Positions 1 through 8,566 of a stretch of 64,000 nt of DNA are shown here, one piece after another. Position 1 is the first letter of the stretch. Every line of letters starts with the position of its first letter. The position numbers were made by a program, and so were the translations under genes. Source of the stretch: Candidatus Nanopelagicales bacterium (GTDB taxonomy: Bacteria; Actinomycetota; Actinomycetes; Nanopelagicales; Nanopelagicaceae); assembly GCA_030830475.1 (NCBI GenBank), contig JAURMX010000020.1:35440-99439 (forward strand). The letters run 5' to 3'. The notes under the pieces were generated by a model, which worked only from the letters and a program-made list of their open reading frames with translations, was not told the origin of the DNA and searched no databases.

Positions 1-22
1 CCTCGATTGCACTTCTAAAGAA

Positions 23-1516
23 GTGAACCGACCGATTCCGAAACTCGGATCGGTCAAGAATCCGAAACAACTCTCGGAGCAGTTTTTTAAGAGTTTTACC
101 CATATCGCACTACCTTTAATTTCAGAAGAAGGCGATCTGCGGGTCGATAAAAGCAAAAAAGAGATTAAATCTTTAGAGCAAATCTTTAATATTTCCTTTG
201 CCAACGAAATCAAGAAACATGGAGCCGGTATTACCGGCAAAGCTGGAGAGTTAATAGATATTCCCGTTTTAGAAGATGAAGTAAAGAGAATCATTTTGGT
301 TGCGGTCGGCAATCGTTCAGAGACTGAAATTCGAAAGGCAGCAACCGCTTTAGGACGAAAGGTGAGGGCAAGCAAGTCTAAATTGATTTCGTTGTTAGCG
401 GAAAATGATACAGAAGCGCAGGTTCATTACCTAGGTACAGCTCTTGCAACTTATTCCTGGAGCCAGAAAAGTTCTCCAAAACCAGATACACCAGAGATTA
501 ATTTGCTAGGGGATTTCGCTCCAGTTTGTGAGCGTTCCGCAGTGTTGCTTGAAGCTACTTGGAAAGCTAGAGATCTAATCCACACTCCATCAAATATTAA
601 ATCTCCAAGTTGGATGGCGGAACAGGCAAAGAAGTTTGCTAAAAACAGTGCCGTGTCTGTAAAGGTTAAGTCCGGGAAAGAGCTGTCAGAGTTTGGTGGT
701 CTTCGTGCGGTAGGAAACTCAAGTCAGAAAAACCCACCAAGATTTGTTGAGGTTTCCTATAAGCCGCGCGGAGTTAAGAATCCGCTTCATGTCGTTTTGG
801 TAGGCAAGGGAATTACCTTTGATACGGGTGGAGTTTCATTAAAACGCCCGTACGACACTATGACTGCGATGAAAAGCGATATGTCTGGTGCCGCAGCTGT
901 ATTAATGACCACTATTGCCGCCGCAGAGTTAAAACTACCCGTGCGGGTGACCGCCTTATTGATGCTGGCTGAAAATGCACTTTCTGGTACATCGCAAAGA
1001 CCATCTGATGTCATTACTCATTATGGTGGAACAACGGTAGAGGTAATAAATACTGATGCGGAAGGCCGACTAGTTTTGGCAGATGGCTTGGCTTATGCTG
1101 ATAAAAATTTAGATCCTGATTACTTAATCGATGTTGCAACATTAACCGGTGCGGCGACTCTTGGGTTGAGCCGTTTTTACGGGGCGATGTATACCCGGGA
1201 TAAAAAGCTGGCTAACCAACTTTCATCTCTAAGTGATTTCACTGGAGATCGAATTTGGCATATGCCACTCGTTGATGATTACGACGTTGCATTAGCAAGC
1301 GATATAGCTGATTACAATCACACTGCCGATAAATTTAAGTTTCAAGGTGGCTCCGTTACCGCCGCGCTATTCCTTGAGAAGTTTGTCGGTAAAGGTAAGT
1401 GGGCGCATTTAGATATTGCCGGACCGGCCCGTTCAGAGGTTGATGCTGGTGAAAATGTTAAAGGTGGAACCGGATATGGAGTCCGCTTGCTAACAGAGTG
1501 GATTGCCGGACTGTGA
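23..1516 (+). CDS. pepA: Leucyl aminopeptidase (peptidase M17)
   Basis: This is a cytosolic, two-metal M17 leucyl aminopeptidase that removes N-terminal residues from peptides. The C-terminal catalytic half is clear: VGKGITFDTGG around residues 260-270 carries the metal-binding lysine, and NTDAEGRL at about 343-350 is the family signature with metal ligands and the catalytic arginine. At 497 aa it has normal family length. The GTG at 23 is the first start in the window but has no good Shine-Dalgarno, and the frame stays open to base 2, so the true start could lie upstream. The stop overlaps the start of the next gene by 4 nt if that gene begins at 1513, suggesting translational coupling. The function call is firm; the start is not. 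Confidence 0.93.
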   Translation: MNRPIPKLGSVKNPKQLSEQFFKSFTHIALPLISEEGDLRVDKSKKEIKSLEQIFNISFANEIKKHGAGITGKAGELIDIPVLEDEVKRIILVAVGNRSETEIRKAATALGRKVRASKSKLISLLAENDTEAQVHYLGTALATYSWSQKSSPKPDTPEINLLGDFAPVCERSAVLLEATWKARDLIHTPSNIKSPSWMAEQAKKFAKNSAVSVKVKSGKELSEFGGLRAVGNSSQKNPPRFVEVSYKPRGVKNPLHVVLVGKGITFDTGGVSLKRPYDTMTAMKSDMSGAAAVLMTTIAAAELKLPVRVTALLMLAENALSGTSQRPSDVITHYGGTTVEVINTDAEGRLVLADGLAYADKNLDPDYLIDVATLTGAATLGLSRFYGAMYTRDKKLANQLSSLSDFTGDRIWHMPLVDDYDVALASDIADYNHTADKFKFQGGSVTAALFLEKFVGKGKWAHLDIAGPARSEVDAGENVKGGTGYGVRLLTEWIAGL

Positions 1517-2196
1517 TCCCCGAGATTGGCGACAAAGCCTTTACAGAAAGGCTTTTGGCAAACCGTGGCGATATGAAGCCATACGCAAACTCTTTTGTGC
1601 CAGAAACTGAAATAATGCAGCGGGCCCGTGCGCGTGGCGCAGATATCGGAACCTATGACACAACTCCCGCTGTTGGTTCTTTACTTCGATACTTAACCCA
1701 CTTAATTGGGGCGCATGCCATAGTTGAAGTTGGAACAGGTGCTGGCGTAAGCGGATTGTGGATCTTTCAGGGTTTGGCGCAAAAAGGTTTGCTGACCTCA
1801 ATTGATGATGAAGTGGAAAATGCAAAACTTGCAAAGCAAGCATTTGATGAAGCTGGTATTAACTCCTCTCGCTACCGCTTAATTACCGGAAATAGCCGTG
1901 AAATAGTGGGTAAATTGGCGGATAGTCTTTATGACATATTTGTTTTAAGAGGGAGCTCAGATTTACTTGAGAGCGTCGAAAACGCTTATCGCTCACTTCG
2001 CCCCGGTGGAGTTTTGGTTATTGATCGAGCTCTTCTTGCCGGCAAGGTAGCTGATCCAACCCAACGTGATCCAGAGACCATCGCTTACAAAGAGGCAATA
2101 AAGGTCATTAAAGAGTCGCCAAATCAATGGCTACCGATTTTGTTGCCGGTGGGCGATGGAGTACTAATTGCTACAAAAGTCGAATCAATAGGATAG
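1513..2196 (+). CDS. Class I SAM-dependent O-methyltransferase (Rv1220c-like)
   Basis: This is a methyltransferase_3/O-methyltransferase family protein. After an N-terminal helical region it has the SAM-binding motif I VEVGTGAGVSG near residue 74, an acidic residue in SIDDE after strand 2, and the strand-4 segment YDIFVLRG; later strands read GGVLVIDRALLAGKV, which is typical of the catechol/caffeoyl-CoA OMT-like group. An in-frame GTG exists at 1498, but GTG 1513 forms a GTGA overlap with the pepA stop and is preferred. In Mycobacterium a close family member (Rv1220c) also sits near tatB and mrp, so the context is conserved. Substrate is unknown. Confidence 0.85.
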   Translation: MIPEIGDKAFTERLLANRGDMKPYANSFVPETEIMQRARARGADIGTYDTTPAVGSLLRYLTHLIGAHAIVEVGTGAGVSGLWIFQGLAQKGLLTSIDDEVENAKLAKQAFDEAGINSSRYRLITGNSREIVGKLADSLYDIFVLRGSSDLLESVENAYRSLRPGGVLVIDRALLAGKVADPTQRDPETIAYKEAIKVIKESPNQWLPILLPVGDGVLIATKVESIG

Positions 2197-2200
2197 GCAG

Positions 2201-2539
2201 ATGTTCGGAATTGGAATGGGGGAGTTTCTGGGACTTGTTGTCCTTGGACTATTCCTAGTTGGCCCTGACAAACTTCCCAACGCAGCTCGAGATTTCGCTC
2301 GATTTTTACATAAGGTACGTAACTTCACTTCTTATGCCTCAAAGGAGTTGAAGGAGAACCTCGGACCAGGTTTTGAAGATTTAGATGTAACAGATCTGAC
2401 CCCAAAGAATTTGGCAAAGAAGGTTATTGGCAGCGCGATGGATGATGTTAAAGGCGAAGTAAAACCTGTTGTCGGCGAGATTAAACGCCAAAGCAAGGAC
2501 ATTAAAGAGGTTGCCAAAATAGATCCGGACTTATTGTGA
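2201..2539 (+). CDS. tatB: Sec-independent translocase subunit TatB
   Basis: This small Tat component starts with a single transmembrane helix (MGEFLGLVVLGLFLVGP, about residues 6-22) followed by the hinge and an amphipathic helix beginning LPNAARDFARFLHKVRN. The E near residue 8, the GP hinge and the longer charged C-terminal tail (112 aa) fit TatB better than TatA. It would sit in the cytoplasmic membrane and, with TatC, bind twin-arginine precursors; no tatC is in this window. It begins 4 nt after the methyltransferase stop and its own stop overlaps the GTG of mrp, giving a tight operon like the tatB-mrp region of Mycobacterium. Confidence 0.88.
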   Translation: MFGIGMGEFLGLVVLGLFLVGPDKLPNAARDFARFLHKVRNFTSYASKELKENLGPGFEDLDVTDLTPKNLAKKVIGSAMDDVKGEVKPVVGEIKRQSKDIKEVAKIDPDLL

Positions 2540-3663
2540 GTTCAGTTGTAATTCAAGAGATTAATGCTGCTCTAGCAACGGTTTCAGACCCAGAGTTACA
2601 TCGACCACTGCCAGATTTGGGCATGGTAGAAAAGGTTGAATTTTCTAATGGCAAGGCTGAGATAAAAATTCTTCTGACGATCTCTGGCTGTCCAATGCGT
2701 GATCGTCTGCAAAAAGATGTCACTGAAGCTGTGCTAAAAGTTTCAGCGGTGAATCAAGTTGCCCTTGAGTTTGGGGTAATGAATGAAGCGCAAAGAGATA
2801 ACGTAAAGAAATTACTGCGCGGCGGAAGAGAGAAATTTATTCCATTTGCCCAGCCCGATTCATTAACTCGAGTCTGGGGCATCTCCTCAGGTAAAGGAGG
2901 AGTTGGAAAATCCTCCGTTACGGTAAATCTTGCGGCCGCACTTTCCGCACGTGGATTTAAAGTAGGCGTGCTGGATGCTGATGTCTATGGACATTCAATT
3001 CCTCGATTGTTAGGCATCGAAGGGCAAAGGCCAACCGCAATAGATCAAACATTTATCCCAATCGAAGTTAATGGCATCAAAGTGGTCTCCATCGAGATGT
3101 TTAAGCCGGATCGAGCCGATCCAGTTGCCTACCGTGGACCTTTGCTACATAGAGTTTTGGAACAACTGCTAAGTGATGCTTACTGGGGCGATTTGGATTT
3201 TCTACTTCTAGATCTACCTCCAGGTACCGGCGATATTGCAATCTCTCTTGGTCAGTTAATCCCGGCCTCAGAGATTGTTGTTGTAACTACGCCACAGATT
3301 GCGGCCGCTGAGGTTGCCGAAAGAGCAGGAAGAATTGCCCACCAACTTAAGCAGCACATCATTGGGGTTATTGAGAATATGTCTGCGTACACAGATGCAA
3401 ATACTGGTGTGAAAGTTGCGCTCTTTGGATCAGGAGGCGGGAAAGAGACCGCTAATCGACTCAGTACCTTGGTGGGCGCCCAGGTGCCTTTGGTTGGAGA
3501 GATTCCATTTGAAATACAACTTCGTGAAGGTGGCGACTCGGGCAAACCAATAGTTTGGCAAGATCCAGACTCACTGGCGGCTCAAGAGTTCTTCAAAATT
3601 GTTGATGCGTTAGCACCCAGGAAAAAATCACTTCTTGGTGTCCGACTGGGTGTTAGTACCTGA
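2536..3663 (+). CDS. mrp: Mrp/ApbC-type Fe-S cluster carrier P-loop ATPase
   Basis: An N-terminal MIP18/DUF59 domain (about residues 1-85, containing SGCPMRD) is fused to a ParA/MinD-type ATPase. The deviant Walker A GKGGVGKS lies at residues 119-126, Walker B is LLLDLPPGTGD, and the C-terminal FGSGGG segment is conserved. Family members carry and insert Fe-S clusters. The C-terminal CxxC pair found in proteobacterial Mrp is replaced here by DANTG after the ENMSAYT segment; actinobacterial homologues also lack it. Start is the GTG at 2536, overlapping the tatB stop by 4 nt. Its 3' end overlaps the convergent DUF1003 gene by 36 bp. Confidence 0.92.
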   Translation: MSSVVIQEINAALATVSDPELHRPLPDLGMVEKVEFSNGKAEIKILLTISGCPMRDRLQKDVTEAVLKVSAVNQVALEFGVMNEAQRDNVKKLLRGGREKFIPFAQPDSLTRVWGISSGKGGVGKSSVTVNLAAALSARGFKVGVLDADVYGHSIPRLLGIEGQRPTAIDQTFIPIEVNGIKVVSIEMFKPDRADPVAYRGPLLHRVLEQLLSDAYWGDLDFLLLDLPPGTGDIAISLGQLIPASEIVVVTTPQIAAAEVAERAGRIAHQLKQHIIGVIENMSAYTDANTGVKVALFGSGGGKETANRLSTLVGAQVPLVGEIPFEIQLREGGDSGKPIVWQDPDSLAAQEFFKIVDALAPRKKSLLGVRLGVST

Positions 3664-4092
3664 TTTTTCCTCCAGTAACTCCTTAATCTCAGCTACTAAC
3701 TCCTTACGCATCGCAGCAATCTCTCGAACCATGAACTCGGTAACGGCCAAGTTGCGCTCATCTCTAGCTCTATCTTCTTGAGAGGTAACTCGATCACGAT
3801 CTGCTTGACGATTTTGCGCCAAGAGAATTAAGGGAGCGGCATATGAAGCTTGAAGTGAAAGAAGCAGAGTTAGGAAGATAAAAGGGAAGTTATCAAATCT
3901 AAGATCAGAAGGCCCAAGTGTGTTCCAAAAGACCCAAACGGTCACAAAAACCGTCATATAAACTAGGAACCTGGCGGTTCCGATAAATCTGGCAAACTTC
4001 TCAGAGATCTGTCCAAAGGTTTCAGGATCATAATTAGGACGCAGGGCGCGACGTGATTCGCGCGGAGTCTCTAATCTAGAAATACGAGCCAT
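3628..4092 (-). CDS. DUF1003 membrane protein
   Basis: This is a 154-aa DUF1003 family protein. It shows the family's NYDPETFGQISEKFARFIGTARFLVYMT start, two predicted membrane segments (about residues 43-60 and 68-95, including FPFIFLTLLLSLQASYAAPLILLAQNRQ) and a charged C-terminal coiled-coil-like tail ending in a polar DTKK. The QASYAAPLILLAQNRQADRDR stretch is the family hallmark. ATG at 4092 is preceded by a strong GGGAGGG Shine-Dalgarno. It lies directly downstream of the MgtE_N/CBS gene (14-nt gap), as in mycobacteria, so a joint role in ion homeostasis is possible but inferred. No enzymatic role is known for the family. Confidence 0.85.
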   Translation of the reverse strand: MARISRLETPRESRRALRPNYDPETFGQISEKFARFIGTARFLVYMTVFVTVWVFWNTLGPSDLRFDNFPFIFLTLLLSLQASYAAPLILLAQNRQADRDRVTSQEDRARDERNLAVTEFMVREIAAMRKELVAEIKELLEEKSGTNTQSDTKK

Positions 4093-4106
4093 TACATTCC
4101 CTCCCT

Positions 4107-5336
4107 TTACGCGCTGCGCCAGTTCGCCGGTAATAGGTGATCAAGTACATCATCAACGGTTACCGCTCCCAGTAATCTTTCATTTTCATCAACCACTGGA
4201 GCTGCAATCAAGTTGTAATTAGCTAAATGCTTCACAACATCATTTAACGAGGAGTCCGGAGAAATAGCGTTGGTATCCTTTTCAGCAACTATTCCTAGGG
4301 TTAAAGCCGGAGGTTCGCGAAGTAAGCGCTGTACATGAACTACTCCAACCAATCTGCCAGTTGGGGTTTCAAGGGGAGCGCGGCAGACAAAGACCTGCGC
4401 TGCTGATGCGGGAGCCAAATCCTTGTTTCTTACGGCGGCTAACGCCTCTGCAACAGTTGAATCGGTGCTAAGGATGACGGGATCTGTTGTCATCATGCCG
4501 CCTGCAGAGAAATCTTCATACTCCATTAATCGGCGTACATCTTGTGCCTCATCCTCCTCCATCAGATTGAGAAGCGACTCTGCCTTCTCTGCACCAACCT
4601 CACGTAAAACATCGGCCGCATCATCCGGTGCCATTTCTCTCAATACATCAGCGACTAATTCACCTTCCAGTTGTGACACTAGCGCAACACGATCAGCATC
4701 ATCCATCTCTTCTAGAACATCAGCTAATTTTTCATCATCCATCGTGCGAGCGATTTCAGTCTGACGCTCAACATCTAATTCATGAAGTGCGGCTGCTACC
4801 TCTTGCGCCGGCAATAGATTTATGTCCTCATCGACCGCTGCCAAATTAGCTGTGTGATGTGCGGAATCAAACTCAACATCAGACCAATTAACCGTAGTGC
4901 TGATTCCACGACGGAAGGTTCCAGCTCGCTTCAAGACATGAATATAGGAGGCATACCAATCTTTGTTTTCTTTACGCTCCATGCCAATATCTTCTATAAC
5001 CACAGTCTTGCCAGATTCCAGTAAACGTGTGGGGTGATCCAATAAAGTTTCTAGTAATAACAATTCGCCATGACGTTTTTGATATCTGCGAATATTTAAA
5101 GACCCCGTGATGAATACTCCACCATCATCAATTGAGGTAATGCGTGTGATAGGAATAAAAATCTTGCGACGTTGGGGAACTTCTACAATGAATCCGAGAA
5201 TTCTCGGCGCTTGGTTGTCTTGTCTGATAGATGCAACGGCATCACGAATCTTGCCGACTCTTTCAGCGTTGGGATCAAATACTGGAGTACCAGCCAGCTT
5301 GGCCAGAAATATCCGTGTTAACTCTGCTTGGCGCAT
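4107..5336 (-). CDS. PRC-barrel / MgtE_N / CBS-pair protein (Rv1232c-like)
   Basis: The protein has a PRC-barrel-like N-terminus (about residues 1-150), then an MgtE intracellular N-domain rich in acidic repeats (EEMDDADRVALVSQLEGELVADVLREMAPDDAADVLREV), then two CBS motifs ending GAVTVDDVLDHLLP. The membrane channel domain of MgtE magnesium transporters is absent, so it is a soluble sensor-like relative. The longest frame starts at 5432, but ATG 5336 has a good GGAGG 7 nt upstream, starts at the conserved LTRIFLAKLAGTPVFDP region and avoids overlap with the divergent exporter gene, so I use it (409 aa). Downstream is the DUF1003 gene in the same operon. Confidence 0.85.
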   Translation of the reverse strand: MRQAELTRIFLAKLAGTPVFDPNAERVGKIRDAVASIRQDNQAPRILGFIVEVPQRRKIFIPITRITSIDDGGVFITGSLNIRRYQKRHGELLLLETLLDHPTRLLESGKTVVIEDIGMERKENKDWYASYIHVLKRAGTFRRGISTTVNWSDVEFDSAHHTANLAAVDEDINLLPAQEVAAALHELDVERQTEIARTMDDEKLADVLEEMDDADRVALVSQLEGELVADVLREMAPDDAADVLREVGAEKAESLLNLMEEDEAQDVRRLMEYEDFSAGGMMTTDPVILSTDSTVAEALAAVRNKDLAPASAAQVFVCRAPLETPTGRLVGVVHVQRLLREPPALTLGIVAEKDTNAISPDSSLNDVVKHLANYNLIAAPVVDENERLLGAVTVDDVLDHLLPANWRSA

Positions 5337-5381
5337 CCGGTACCTCCATGGGTAAAGGCTAGCCGATAGTAGGTTTGTGCC

Positions 5382-6305
5382 ATGACCACCTCGAATTCGG
5401 GAAAATCTCTTTCGAGTAATTTCCATACTCAACTTCCAGTTGGCCGCGATATCCCACTATTAATTTTGGGAATTATCGGCATAGGAACCTCGGGTCCAGT
5501 CATTGCCCTAAGTACTATGCCAATTTTGGCTCTGATTTTTTGGCGCAATTTAGGTGGATCACTTTTAATGCTGCCATTTGCGTTACGAAAAGCAGAGTGG
5601 AGTGATGTCAAAAATCGTGAGGCTATTAAGTGGTCTGCCCTAGCCGGTGTTGTGCTTGCCTTTCATTTCATAGGCTTCTTTATCGCTATGCGTTTCACCA
5701 GCGTTGCGGCAGGAACCGCTCTAACCGCATTACAACCAATTTTTGCTGCGTATTTTGTGAAGCGAACCGGAGGTCACATCCCGCGCCAAGCGTGGCTAGG
5801 AATGGTAATCAGTTTTGTTGGCGTATTGATTATCACTGGTGTTGATTTTCAAATATCAAGGCGAGCTTTTCTAGGAGATTTAGCGGCTATTGCCTGTGCT
5901 GCTTTAGCTGCGCTGTATGTCATGTTGGGAGCGAAAGCACAGCGTCAACTCACCACATCCACATACACCTCCATCTGCTATTTTGTTTGTGCCGCAACAA
6001 CTCTTCCAATTGCAGTCTTTTCAAGCACAGAGTTAATTAGCTTTTCGGCAAGAGAGTGGTGGCTACTACTTGCTCTAATTGGTGGTGCTCAGATTTTGGG
6101 ACATACGATGTTCAACTTGGTGTTAAAGCGGGTTTCTCCAGCTGTGGTATCTCTGATCGTGTTTTTCGAAGTTCCGGTTGGTGCGGTGTTGGCTTATTGG
6201 TGGCTGGATCAATTACCACCCGCAGGAACAATTCCCGGCCTTGTTCTTTTGTTGATTGGTTGCGGAATATTCGTATTGCGAAGTAAAGCGGAGGATAAGC
6301 GGTAG
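5382..6305 (+). CDS. EamA/DMT-superfamily transporter
   Basis: This is a drug/metabolite transporter of 307 aa with ten hydrophobic segments arranged as two EamA repeats (about residues 20-155 and 165-300). The typical end-of-repeat motif is present in the second half (FFEVPVGAVLAYWWLDQ), and RFTSVAAGTALTALQPIFAA is the matching segment of the first. Substrate cannot be read from sequence; relatives export amino acids, metabolites or drugs. It is divergent from the CBS gene with a 45-bp spacer between starts, so promoters must overlap. Its 3' end runs up to the PHP gene start region, opening a plus-strand operon-like run to 9273. Confidence 0.85.
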   Translation: MTTSNSGKSLSSNFHTQLPVGRDIPLLILGIIGIGTSGPVIALSTMPILALIFWRNLGGSLLMLPFALRKAEWSDVKNREAIKWSALAGVVLAFHFIGFFIAMRFTSVAAGTALTALQPIFAAYFVKRTGGHIPRQAWLGMVISFVGVLIITGVDFQISRRAFLGDLAAIACAALAALYVMLGAKAQRQLTTSTYTSICYFVCAATTLPIAVFSSTELISFSAREWWLLLALIGGAQILGHTMFNLVLKRVSPAVVSLIVFFEVPVGAVLAYWWLDQLPPAGTIPGLVLLLIGCGIFVLRSKAEDKR

Positions 6306-6315
6306 CCTTGCTCAC

Positions 6316-7179
6316 GTGTTGATTGATCTACATACCCACACCAATGCCAGCGATGGAACTGATTCTCCATCGCAGTTAATTGATAAGGCGATCAACAAAA
6401 GAATTGATGTGCTTGCACTTACCGATCACGACACGATACGTGGTTGGGCTGAAGCCTCATCGGCGCTACTTAATCACCCCTCAAACTCCAGTATGCAGCT
6501 GGTATTGGGTTCGGAAATCTCCTGTCAAGATGAGAACGGCATCAGCATTCACATGTTGGGTCTTCTATTTGATGGGAATCACCAACCTTTAATTCAAGAG
6601 CTGGAAAAGACCCGCGAAAACAGACTGTCTCGTATGGAGAAGATAGTTGCCAGGTTAAATGAGGCTGGAATTGAGATCACTTTGGCGGAGGTTTATGCCC
6701 AAAAGAGAGACGATGCCACCCTTGGTCGTCCTCATTTAGCTGATGCATTAGTAGCACGGGGACATGTTGCTTCTAGAGAGGAAGCTTTTGCCGCCTTGTT
6801 ACACAACAAATCCAAGTACTACATAAACCACTACTCGCCATCTCCAATCGATGCCATTAAATTAATTAAGGCCGCTGGGGGAGTTGCGATTATTGCCCAT
6901 CCACTTGCCTCTCAAAGAGGTAGAACAATAAGTCTGGATTTGTTTGACCAATTAATTGCCGCAGGTTTAGATGGAGTTGAAGTAGATCATCGGGATCATT
7001 CTGAATTAGAAAAGAGTGAGTTGTTGAGGCTGGCAATCGAACGAGATTTAATTGTCACTGGCTCTAGCGACTACCACGGCACAGGTAAAATGAATCAACT
7101 TGCTGAAAACACAACAAATCCTGCTCAGTGGGAGGCGTTAGAAGCCAGAGCAAATGCGAGAAGGGTTATCTTCAGATGA
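6316..7179 (+). CDS. PHP-domain phosphoesterase (TrpH/RNase AM family)
   Basis: The N-terminal PHP metal-binding motifs are intact: DLHTHTNASDG, then ALTDHDT about 30 residues on, GSEISC, the AHP motif in VAIIAHPLA and the GSSDYHGTGK near the C-terminus. This pattern matches the TrpH/YciV group, which act as 5'-3' exonucleases on short RNAs or as 3',5'-nucleotide bisphosphate phosphatases. The open frame begins at 6256 inside the upstream gene; the GTG at 6316 places the start just before the first metal motif as in homologues, but a TTG at 6309 is also possible and the GGAGG at 6290 is rather far away. The stop overlaps the marC ATG by 4 nt. Confidence 0.82.
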   Translation: MLIDLHTHTNASDGTDSPSQLIDKAINKRIDVLALTDHDTIRGWAEASSALLNHPSNSSMQLVLGSEISCQDENGISIHMLGLLFDGNHQPLIQELEKTRENRLSRMEKIVARLNEAGIEITLAEVYAQKRDDATLGRPHLADALVARGHVASREEAFAALLHNKSKYYINHYSPSPIDAIKLIKAAGGVAIIAHPLASQRGRTISLDLFDQLIAAGLDGVEVDHRDHSELEKSELLRLAIERDLIVTGSSDYHGTGKMNQLAENTTNPAQWEALEARANARRVIFR

Positions 7180-7787
7180 ATGATGTAACAACAATTACCT
7201 TTGGGTTGCAGGCTTTTGTTACCTTACTTGTAATTCTTGATCCGCCCGGAGCAACTCCAATTTTTCTTGGGGTTTTGGGAAATCGCAGTCGAGCTGAGCG
7301 CACCTTATTAGCATGGCAAGCAGCTGCTACCTCGTTGTTTGTAATTACTATATTTGCCATTTTCGGTCAGTTTATTGTGGGTTATTTAGATATCTCAATG
7401 CCCGCCCTTAAAGGCGCTGGTGGATTGCTTTTGCTTTTAGTGTCACTTGAGTTACTAAAGGGCAATGATCACAAAGATGATGAGGGCGCAAAGAAGAATC
7501 TGGCTCTAGTTCCATTGGGAACCCCACTTCTCGCGGGCCCGGGCGCAATAGTTACCATCATGCTTTTTGCTCAGGAGGTGGAAAGCACCTCCATGACCCT
7601 GGCCCTGTCCTTAGCTGTTATTGGAGCGCATTTAATTATTGGGCTAACTCTGATGTTCTCCACCCATGTTGTCTCCCTGATTAAAGAGTCAGGTGTGATG
7701 TTGCTTGCCAAGGTAGCCGGACTTTTAACCGCGGCGATTGCTTTCGAGATGCTAATGACAGGAATTAAGGAATTATTCTCGGTGTGA
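7176..7787 (+). CDS. MarC-family (UPF0056) integral membrane protein
   Basis: A six-helix membrane protein of 203 aa. Family features are the N-terminal LDPPGATPIFLGVLG, the central LVPLGTPLLAGPGAIVTIM and the C-terminal LLTAAIAFEMLMTGI. These proteins were once linked to multiple antibiotic resistance, but the transport role is unproven. ATG 7176 overlaps the PHP stop as ATGA, and is preferred over the longer frame starting at 7128 inside the PHP gene. The 3' end overlaps the next GTG by 4 nt. Confidence 0.87.
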   Translation: MNDVTTITFGLQAFVTLLVILDPPGATPIFLGVLGNRSRAERTLLAWQAAATSLFVITIFAIFGQFIVGYLDISMPALKGAGGLLLLLVSLELLKGNDHKDDEGAKKNLALVPLGTPLLAGPGAIVTIMLFAQEVESTSMTLALSLAVIGAHLIIGLTLMFSTHVVSLIKESGVMLLAKVAGLLTAAIAFEMLMTGIKELFSV

Positions 7788-8566
7788 CCGAGGGATATTT
7801 CACTTCAAACTCCGTAACTTGGCGGGTTCACTCCGATACCGCCATGTTTGTAGGTGGAATCAGAGCACTTCTAGAGCAGGCTCTGCATCCCAAAGCGATG
7901 GCTGGAGTAGCTGCTCATTCCAATTTCCGTGAGGATGCTTGGGGTCGATTACAACGCACCGGTGATTATGTTGGAACTCTAACCTTTGGCAGCAAGTCCG
8001 AAGCAGATAAATTAGCGGCACGAGTTCGAAGAGTGCATGAGATGCTAAAGGTTGATGAACCAGAGTTACTCCTTTGGGTGCATATGGCGATGGTTGATGC
8101 TTTTCTAGACACTGCATTGCGCTCCGGATTGAATCTCTCAAGAACGGAGCAAGATCTTTATGTTGATGAAATGATTGTCTTTGCAGAGTTAGTTGGAATA
8201 GAAAATGGGTTAGTTCCTAGAACTGTGCAAGAGATGAAAAACTACTTCCAAGAAATTATGCCCAAGCTCTCTGCATCCGATGATGCAAAGAGAGCCGCGT
8301 TATTTATCGCATTGCCACCACTGCCGCCATTACTAAGATTTGGTACCCCAATTGCGCCACTTTGGGGTGGAATTACCTCATTGGCGGCTGCGGCATTACC
8401 GCAATGGGCTAGAAAGTTATATGGCTGGCCAACTGTTCCTGGCCAAGACAAAACAACAGATCTGGCTTTGAAGGCCACAAGAAAGGCTCTGCTATTTCTT
8501 CCTGAATCACTCAGACAACCTCAAAATTTCAAGATTGAAAGAGTTAAGGATCAAAGCTCATCATGA
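7784..8566 (+). CDS. MpaB/latex-clearing-like oxygenase (DUF2236)
   Basis: The sequence matches the ER-bound oxygenase MpaB/rubber oxygenase catalytic domain (formerly DUF2236): the N-terminal SVTWRVHSDTAMFVGGIRALLEQALHPKAMAGVAAHSNF with candidate haem-ligand histidines, a central RVHEML segment, and WVHMAMVDAFLDTALR. Characterised relatives are b-type haem oxygenases acting on polyisoprenes or fungal intermediates; the bacterial substrate here is unknown. It starts with GTG overlapping the marC stop by 4 nt and its stop overlaps the ParA-like ATG by 4 nt, so it is embedded in a housekeeping-like operon. Confidence 0.82.
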   Translation: MTEGYFTSNSVTWRVHSDTAMFVGGIRALLEQALHPKAMAGVAAHSNFREDAWGRLQRTGDYVGTLTFGSKSEADKLAARVRRVHEMLKVDEPELLLWVHMAMVDAFLDTALRSGLNLSRTEQDLYVDEMIVFAELVGIENGLVPRTVQEMKNYFQEIMPKLSASDDAKRAALFIALPPLPPLLRFGTPIAPLWGGITSLAAAALPQWARKLYGWPTVPGQDKTTDLALKATRKALLFLPESLRQPQNFKIERVKDQSSS

